Made by a program: the position numbers and the translations under genes
In this document: positions 8,501-10,614 of the stretch, piece after piece
Layout: every line of letters starts with the position of its first letter
Position numbering within the stretch: position 1 is the first letter of the stretch
The notes under the pieces: generated by a model
The model's input: the letters and a program-made list of their open reading frames with translations, nothing else
What the model was told of the DNA's origin: nothing
Database searches by the model: none
From: Phoronis ovalis
Lineage: Eukaryota; Phoronida; Phoronidae
Direction: 5' to 3'
DNA: 10,614 nt
Assembly (NCBI GenBank): GCA_028565635.1
Contig: JAOXYB010061746.1
Coordinates: 1-10,614, forward strand

Positions 8501-9961
8501 GGGTTTCTTTATCTTTGGTCGGTGATGAGGTGTGTATTGGGCTTCCAAGGCTGGAGGCCGAATCCAGTGAATTGTCTGAGAGACTGCCATTGCTTAAAAG
8601 TGAAGAGCAAAATAGGGTCGAGGAGACATTTGGTAATCCACATGAAAAACAGTTCCAAGAGTAGTCATTGTTGACATGACTTTCGTAGATAACGTTGCTC
8701 ATCGGTAAACACTTGGTGTGAGACCATGTTTCACAACTGTCATATCAAATACCTTTTTGGTTGCACTTCACAGGTTTATGACATGATCCACAGGGAAATT
8801 TCGTAGGGCCTGGGTTAGGTGAAGTGTCTCCGGCTAACAGTGTTAGAATAAAGAATAAATACCTGTGTGGATCAGATATGTATATAGTATTTACACTTAG
8901 CTGTGTCAAGATGTCAATGTCTGTCTCTTGGATAAAGCTCACAAAGTGAAGGTCGTGTACTCTGGTAACATCAAAGTTACTGAGACTATTGGAATTCTCT
9001 CTGTAAGTGTGAGCTTGTGGTAATGAACAACACTGTAAATATCCTTAGTGAGAACAAGGAGTACATCTTGATCATATATTCATAGGAAACAGTAAACCCA
9101 CTCGATCGCCAGTCCAATCCAATGAAGACGTAGTAGGTGGCGTAGTGACAACGTCACTATCCACACAACTTCTAAGTATTGATAAAGTAAATTCCTGATA
9201 TCTAGAGCTGAGTAATATGTTACAATTCAGACAACAAGCACACAATCACCTGATCAATGTCATTAAAATATCATACACATAAGTCTTAAAACAAGTAGTG
9301 AGATCTATCAATGATGATCTATGCACCCTCATATACTGTACTGAGAAATACGACAAAGAATTTTCACTGGTGTATATAAACAACTAACTAAGTTAAGTAT
9401 GTAACCTAATCAGGGCCTATCAGGGGTGTAATACAATAAGAGTAAAAGATCAACAGTATGTTACTGTCCTCTGGTCCGACCAGAGTTTCAGCTAAGACAC
9501 GTCACTAAGAAACCCAAGGAAATTGCTAGGATTATTGAAAGTTGTGTAAAGTTTAAAACAATAAAAATAATTAAAAGGTACAAGTTTTAGCAAAAAAGCT
9601 AAACAACATCTCATCGGTACTGAATTCGACAAACCGAGGCTTCAATACATTACTAATCAATATTTCTTTGCATTTATGCGACATTTGACACTTTTAATAT
9701 AGAAAGGCTAGCTATCTCGCTATCTATGTATATATTATTATTATTATTAAATATAAAAATTAAAATACGGAAGTAAGCCGGTAGTGCTTCTTCTATATAT
9801 TTGTTTTACAGGAATGAAACTTATCACCAAATGTTTCGATTCTTTGTATTAAATGAATTGATCCTTAAGAGAATCTGACCGATGATCTGCCATCAAACTA
9901 TATCCAAGAAAACAAGATAATAACTAACCTTTTCCTCGTCCACAATCGGTTCGAAAGACAT
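2231..9961 (-). CDS. TMEM143: TMEM143 orthologue, DUF3754 two-pass membrane protein, six coding exons
   Basis: Exons in transcript order are 9961-9929, 5307-5141, 4644-4485, 4100-3906, 3568-2857 and 2547-2231. All junctions keep frame and have GT-AG ends, giving about 527 residues. Blocks matching TMEM143 are RERFIPITRKSL (67-78), LFDPINPDKDTLVTRR (122-137), RYWALGK (197-203), LEQLLPDGKIR (260-270), MLYYKNVANN followed by AEDESFKEALLTYSFL (about 340-373), and a C-terminal NQIESWV segment. Two adjacent hydrophobic segments at about 278-300 and 303-321 form a membrane hairpin. Human TMEM143 is known as a mitochondrial protein of unknown molecular function, about 459 residues; this one is longer, mainly at the C-terminus and in the linker after the core. 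The first exon (MSFEPIVDEEK) is acidic and lacks a classical mitochondrial leader, so the true N-terminus is the least certain part. The gene is head-to-head with the 10261 gene, and intron 1 holds a LINE. Confidence 0.88.
2548..2856 (-). other. TMEM143: TMEM143 intron 5
   Basis: AT-rich intron ending AACTTTATTTTTAG. Its 5' end depends on which of the two donors is used (2856 or 2868). No other feature is seen. Confidence 0.75.
2857..3568 (-). CDS. TMEM143: TMEM143 coding exon 5 (DUF3754 core and membrane hairpin)
   Basis: The largest exon, 237 codons plus one base. It starts VSVNPDKYDVMRYWALGK after TTTTTTCCTAG. The order is a basic linker, KRLVVAVRMKRDEKLMLKIF, LEQLLPDGKIR, the two hydrophobic segments, RMLYYKNVANNRGLLTLLVD, the conserved ESFKEALLTYSFLL, then a variable linker with a short TPSEG duplication. 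Two donors in the same phase are possible at the end: G|GTAGTC (exon end 2857) or G|GTAATG (exon end 2869), differing by four residues. Reading on without splicing gives a stop at 2842-2840. Confidence 0.9.
2937..2978 (-). repeat. TMEM143: 21-bp coding tandem duplication in TMEM143
   Basis: Two 21-bp units (2937-2957 and 2958-2978) differ at one base. They encode MPTPSEG and MLTPSEG in the linker between the DUF3754 core and the C-terminal segment, at about residues 383-396. The unit keeps the frame. It is probably a recent slippage duplication in a poorly constrained linker. Confidence 0.85.
3569..3905 (-). other. TMEM143: TMEM143 intron 4
   Basis: Intron from a GTGAGT donor to a TTTTTTCCTAG acceptor. 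It holds two neighbouring perfect inverted repeats (3667-3688 and 3706-3721), listed separately. No coding sequence is seen. Confidence 0.8.
3667..3688. repeat. perfect inverted repeat, 8-bp arms
   Basis: ACCCATGG (3667-3674), a six-base spacer, then CCATGGGT (3681-3688). A second perfect stem lies 17 bases on: GTTCCA (3706-3711), a four-base loop, then TGGAAC (3716-3721). Both sit in TMEM143 intron 4. They could form small RNA hairpins or be a remnant of a small mobile element; neither is shown. Confidence 0.6.
3906..4100 (-). CDS. TMEM143: TMEM143 coding exon 4
   Basis: Exactly 65 codons, phase 0 at both ends. It starts LLFDPINPDKDTLVTRR, the diagnostic TMEM143 block, and continues through RLDNEFWLLQKLADIMEKA and ANFHELPKSLIGQALAEH to GVL, before a consensus GTGAGT donor. 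The acceptor is TTTTTTCCAG. Confidence 0.9.
4101..4484 (-). other. TMEM143: TMEM143 intron 3
   Basis: Runs from a GTACTT donor to a CAACTTTTTTCCAG acceptor. The - strand open frame at 4271-4459 has no domain and lies wholly inside the intron. Nothing else is seen. Confidence 0.75.
4485..4644 (-). CDS. TMEM143: TMEM143 coding exon 3
   Basis: Starts GGAACG after GTTTTAG, with the first base completing an Arg codon begun in exon 2. It gives ERFIPITRKSLIRHIMQ and then a charged helical stretch ending GILQELK before a GTACTT donor, phase 0. The RERFIP start is one of the best conserved TMEM143 motifs. Confidence 0.87.
4645..5140 (-). other. TMEM143: TMEM143 intron 2
   Basis: AT-rich intron from a GTGTCT donor to a GATTTTGTTTTAG acceptor. 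I see no gene, repeat or RNA structure in it. Confidence 0.75.
5141..5307 (-). CDS. TMEM143: TMEM143 coding exon 2
   Basis: The exon starts exactly with ATG (MSDKNASFLKSPGYW) after a CAG acceptor. It codes for 55 residues plus two bases and ends TACAG before a weak GTGTCT donor. The segment is polar, with a basic KSPGYWQNRTLFGLSKKK stretch followed by an acidic EVEEEMQDNY stretch. The last residues (NYRERF across the junction) enter the conserved TMEM143 block. Because the exon opens with Met, translation could start here in a transcript with a different non-coding first exon. Confidence 0.8.
5308..5439 (-). other. TMEM143: TMEM143 intron 1, 3' end
   Basis: The acceptor reads GATGTTTTTCAG directly before the ATG of exon 2. 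The AT-rich sequence behind it is ordinary intron. Composition changes at about 5430-5440, where the LINE-related sequence seems to begin. Confidence 0.6.
5439..5506. repeat. 13-bp direct repeats with a hairpin between
   Basis: ATGACCCTACTAT occurs at 5439-5451 and 5494-5506, 55 bases apart, with a partial ATGACCC at 5476-5482. The region between the last two includes CATTCTGCAAGAATG, an imperfect palindrome with a 6-bp stem and 3-base loop. Confidence 0.7.
5440..5735 (-). other. LINE 3' untranslated tail
   Basis: Less AT-rich than the flanking intron, so probably part of the element. It contains a 13-bp perfect direct repeat, ATGACCCTACTAT, at 5439-5451 and 5494-5506, with a shorter ATGACCC at 5476-5482. 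Between them is a hairpin reading CATTCT-TGC-AGAATG on the - strand. CR1 elements are known to end in short 3' repeats rather than poly(A), so these may mark the 3' terminus. The exact end was not found. Confidence 0.45.
5736..6690 (-). pseudogene. LINE reverse transcriptase second half and post-RT domain (broken)
   Basis: Starts TSGVPQGMVVGPILFLIYIN, RT motif B. FADD (6582-6571) is the catalytic motif C, with Phe in place of the more usual Tyr; both Asp residues remain. The post-RT domain has KYLGVTIPSNLSWNSHV, GFLRCNIGKCPQSVKKQAY and FVRPTLEYACTMWSPY, typical of CR1-like elements. Near 6010 the frame changes. The end then reads as a conserved C-terminal block (VNNHLYSFFPSTIRLWNSLP and a following RRGVS), stopping at a TAA at 5738-5736. 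Confidence 0.87.
6683..7512 (-). pseudogene. LINE reverse transcriptase, first half (broken)
   Basis: The segment begins RFWSFMKSR just after a TAG at 7472-7470. It continues with SDSKTKADILNKQFLSVF and QHKATGPDNIPAIFF, a standard RT entry motif. The frame then slips by one base in a six-T run at 7187-7182. It continues as PAIWKDATITPLFKKGDK, NYRPISLTPICSKILEHI and NQHGFRRNRSCETQL, all RT blocks. Near 6832 it shifts again, giving DFSKAFDKVPH (6827 onward), which is motif A with its catalytic Asp. DFLSDRQQRLAVEG follows before the last break near 6690. Confidence 0.87.
7565..8082 (-). pseudogene. LINE endonuclease second half and linker (broken)
   Basis: After the frameshift near 8083 the reading gives AVIWLAGDFNLPDI (GDFN at 8061-8050), a hallmark APE endonuclease motif. 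A further shift near 8036 leads to a frame that stays open to about 7565 apart from three stops. It contains TPTRLNNILDLFISNRPS, then DHDIVLIDHDIK, where the paired DH is the usual C-terminal endonuclease His motif. Next come FLWKRADYNALENGINSF and QPWINHEIKT, the standard linker before the reverse transcriptase. The stops look like single-base changes, since good matches continue on both sides. Confidence 0.82.
8073..9044 (-). pseudogene. LINE protein, N-terminal finger and endonuclease first half (broken)
   Basis: The frame is open from 9044 to a TGA at 8747-8745 and then resumes in the same frame to 8073. No ATG starts it in the visible part. The first half has a hydrophobic stretch (RYLFFILTLLAGD) leading into GDTSPNPGP, then CGSCHKPVKC. 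After the stop come DSCETWSHTKC and NCFSCGLPN, which together resemble a PHD-type zinc finger. A Ser-rich linker follows. The APE endonuclease then starts: LVINLQSIKSK (metal-site Asn), PDIIICNETWLK (catalytic Glu), FRKDRTDGYGGVLIAV and AAYTPLNRD. The frame is lost near 8083, just before the next motif. Confidence 0.85.
9045..9928 (-). other. TMEM143: TMEM143 intron 1, 5' part, possibly including the LINE 5' UTR
   Basis: No coding sequence is visible. The half nearer the LINE (to about 9500) is less AT-rich and could be the element's 5' UTR; the half nearer exon 1 is AT-rich. A (TTA)5 microsatellite lies at 9735-9749. The intron starts with a GTTAGT donor at 9928. Confidence 0.5.
9735..9749. 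repeat. (TTA)5 microsatellite
   Basis: Five TTA units in the AT-rich part of TMEM143 intron 1. Likely length-polymorphic; no function is suggested. Confidence 0.8.
9929..9961 (-). CDS. TMEM143: TMEM143 coding exon 1 (11 residues)
   Basis: The ATG at 9961-9959 sits in a good context (ACAAAATGTC, A at -3). It reads MSFEPIVDEEK and ends with AAG before a GTTAGT donor, phase 0, which fits the phase-0 acceptor at 5308. The link over 4.6 kb rests on phase, signals and promoter position rather than homology, because the N-terminus is not conserved. Another, unseen first exon is possible. Confidence 0.6.
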
Positions 9962-9998
9962 TTTGTCTGTCTGTCAGTCCCGACACGCCTGTAAAATG

Positions 9999-10013
9999 GT
10001 GCATGCTGGGATA
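9999..10013 (-). promoter_or_regulatory. candidate ZNF143/Staf binding site
   Basis: On the - strand the sequence reads TATCCCAGCATGCAC, close to the core TTCCCAGCATGC of the ZNF143 (Staf) promoter element. It starts about 40 bases upstream of the TMEM143 ATG. ZNF143 sites are known to be common near start sites of divergent housekeeping genes. Binding is inferred from the motif only. Confidence 0.45.
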
Positions 10014-10174
10014 ACATTTCTTTAGTTTTTATTTTCCCTTTTTTAATCAGACAAATGCTGACTAACATCGCTCAAAGACAGATTTTGTATAATTATATTC
10101 GTAACACTGTAATGTTAGGCTTACAAGTTGAACCCCAATAAGGGAAGTGAGGGAGGTTTTACAAATTGTATAAT

Positions 10175-10195
10175 TTCCGGTGTCATGGCGGCAAA
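10175..10195 (+). promoter_or_regulatory. candidate ETS site followed by YY1-like site
   Basis: TTCCGG (10175-10180, an ETS core CCGGAA on the other strand) is followed by TCATGGCGGCAAA, which contains ATGGCGGC, the core of YY1 elements found just downstream of many start sites. The order suggests that transcription of the right-hand gene starts near 10170-10185. Confidence 0.4.
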
Positions 10196-10217
10196 CTCAT
10201 ACTTCTGGTTACGATAG
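10185..10217 (+). other. short upstream open reading frame (10 codons)
   Basis: ATG at 10185 reads MAANSYFWLR and stops at TAG 10215-10217, 43 bases before the main ATG. The ATG is part of the YY1-like motif, so it may be there for factor binding; if transcribed it would act as an upstream ORF. I found no splice path joining it in frame to the main exon. Confidence 0.4.
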
Positions 10218-10260
10218 TAAACAATCATAACTTTATACCGGTTTATAGTATATACAGGTG

Positions 10261-10392
10261 ATGATGGATGAAACAACAATAAACTGTATTGTTAAAAAGC
10301 CAGTTAAATTAACCATTGGCGATCCTAAAGTTGAATTCCACTCTGGCTGCAGTGTAATAGACCTGAATTTTACAAATGTTTTGTCTGTTGAG
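10261..10392 (+). CDS. first coding exon of an unrecognised divergent gene (5' partial gene, runs off the right edge)
   Basis: I do not recognise this gene. The frame opens with two consecutive Met codons (10261 and 10264) and reads 44 codons: MMDETTINCIVKKPVKLTIG, then DPKVEFHSGCSVIDLNFTNV, then LSVE. It ends GAG before a GTAATA donor at 10393, phase 0. The alternating hydrophobic pattern looks like beta strands of a soluble domain start; no signal peptide or membrane segment is seen. It is divergent from TMEM143 and probably shares its promoter. An AG dinucleotide directly before 10261 could also be a splice acceptor, in which case upstream non-coding sequence might be spliced. Confidence that it is coding is moderate: clean frame, start and donor, but no homology recognised. 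Confidence 0.55.
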
Positions 10393-10614
10393 GTAATAAT
10401 GGTTATTGGATGTGGAATTAATTGTTAATTAATATGAAACAGGTGAAACCTCAAGGCGAGCTCAGATATACTTCCCAAGTGCTTGGCTATTGCGCATAAA
10501 TTTACGTTTTCGTACTTAACATCGCGACTTTAGAATCAAAATTTGGATTGCTACCCACTGCTTATAGCAAATAAATTGGATTAATTTTAGGTTTGTATCC
10601 ATAATTCCATAAAT
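10393..10614 (+). other. start of intron 1 of the right-hand gene
   Basis: Begins GTAATA after GAG. AT-rich, with no further exon or repeat that I can support before the window ends. Confidence 0.5.

Larger units (their letters stand above)
5440..9044 (-). mobile_element. degenerate CR1/L2-type non-LTR retrotransposon (LINE) in TMEM143 intron 1
   Basis: Read on the - strand, the order is an N-terminal hydrophobic segment with a GDTSPNPGP motif and Cys-rich finger, APE-type endonuclease, reverse transcriptase, a post-RT domain and a 3' tail. This is the layout of CR1-like elements with one long protein. The body is visibly less AT-rich than the flanks. It has in-frame stops at 8747-8745, 7984-7982, 7846-7844, 7786-7784 and 7472-7470, and frame changes near 8083, 8036, 7510-7560, 7187, 6832, 6690 and 6010, so it is a dead copy. 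It lies in the same orientation as TMEM143. I could not find target-site duplications, so both ends are approximate; the 5' UTR may extend towards 9500. Confidence 0.88.
9962..10260. promoter_or_regulatory. bidirectional promoter region between TMEM143 and the right-hand gene
   Basis: Only 299 bases separate the two divergent start codons, so both 5' UTRs and the promoter must fit here unless non-coding first exons lie elsewhere. It holds a ZNF143-like site near the TMEM143 side and an ETS/YY1-like pair near the other gene. No strong TATA box stands at a fitting distance for either start. This is the usual pattern of a housekeeping head-to-head gene pair. Confidence 0.6.

Noticed and set aside
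8359-8664. + strand open frame of 101 codons
   Set aside because: Antisense shadow of the LINE endonuclease region.
8745-8942. 8942 as the true start of the LINE N-terminal ORF
   Set aside because: The codon there is GTG, and the frame stays open upstream to 9044; the true start is not visible.

Overview
The window looks like nuclear DNA from an invertebrate animal. It is AT-rich outside the transposon, has short exons with GT-AG introns and polypyrimidine acceptors, carries a recognisable animal gene (TMEM143), and holds a degenerate CR1/L2-type LINE. The word TACATGTA and close variants recur (near 1612, 1693, 5451), which fits a lophotrochozoan such as a bivalve, but this is only a weak hint.

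Layout from left to right: (1) 310-737, + strand, the last two coding exons of an unrecognised gene, apparently joined by a GC-AG intron. (2) 738-2147, a gene-poor convergent spacer. (3) 2231-9961, - strand, a TMEM143 (DUF3754) orthologue in six coding exons, about 527 residues, with a poly(A) signal at 2148-2153. (4) Intron 1 of that gene (5308-9928) contains a LINE in the same orientation as the gene. Its N-terminal zinc-finger region, endonuclease and reverse transcriptase are all readable but broken by at least five stop codons and about seven frameshifts. (5) 9962-10260, a compact head-to-head promoter region with a ZNF143-like site near TMEM143 and an ETS/YY1-like site near the opposite gene. 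(6) 10261-10392, + strand, the first coding exon of an unrecognised divergent gene that runs off the right edge.

TMEM143 and the right-hand gene probably share a bidirectional promoter, while TMEM143 and the left-hand gene are convergent. The LINE is a dead passenger as far as coding is concerned. I found no RNA genes, CRISPR array or bacterial-type operon. The most notable points are the GC-AG terminal intron with a coding retained-intron alternative, the missing classical mitochondrial leader with a second Met exactly at an exon boundary in TMEM143, and the 2A-like motif remnant in the LINE. I saw no clear evidence of a wholly new biological system.
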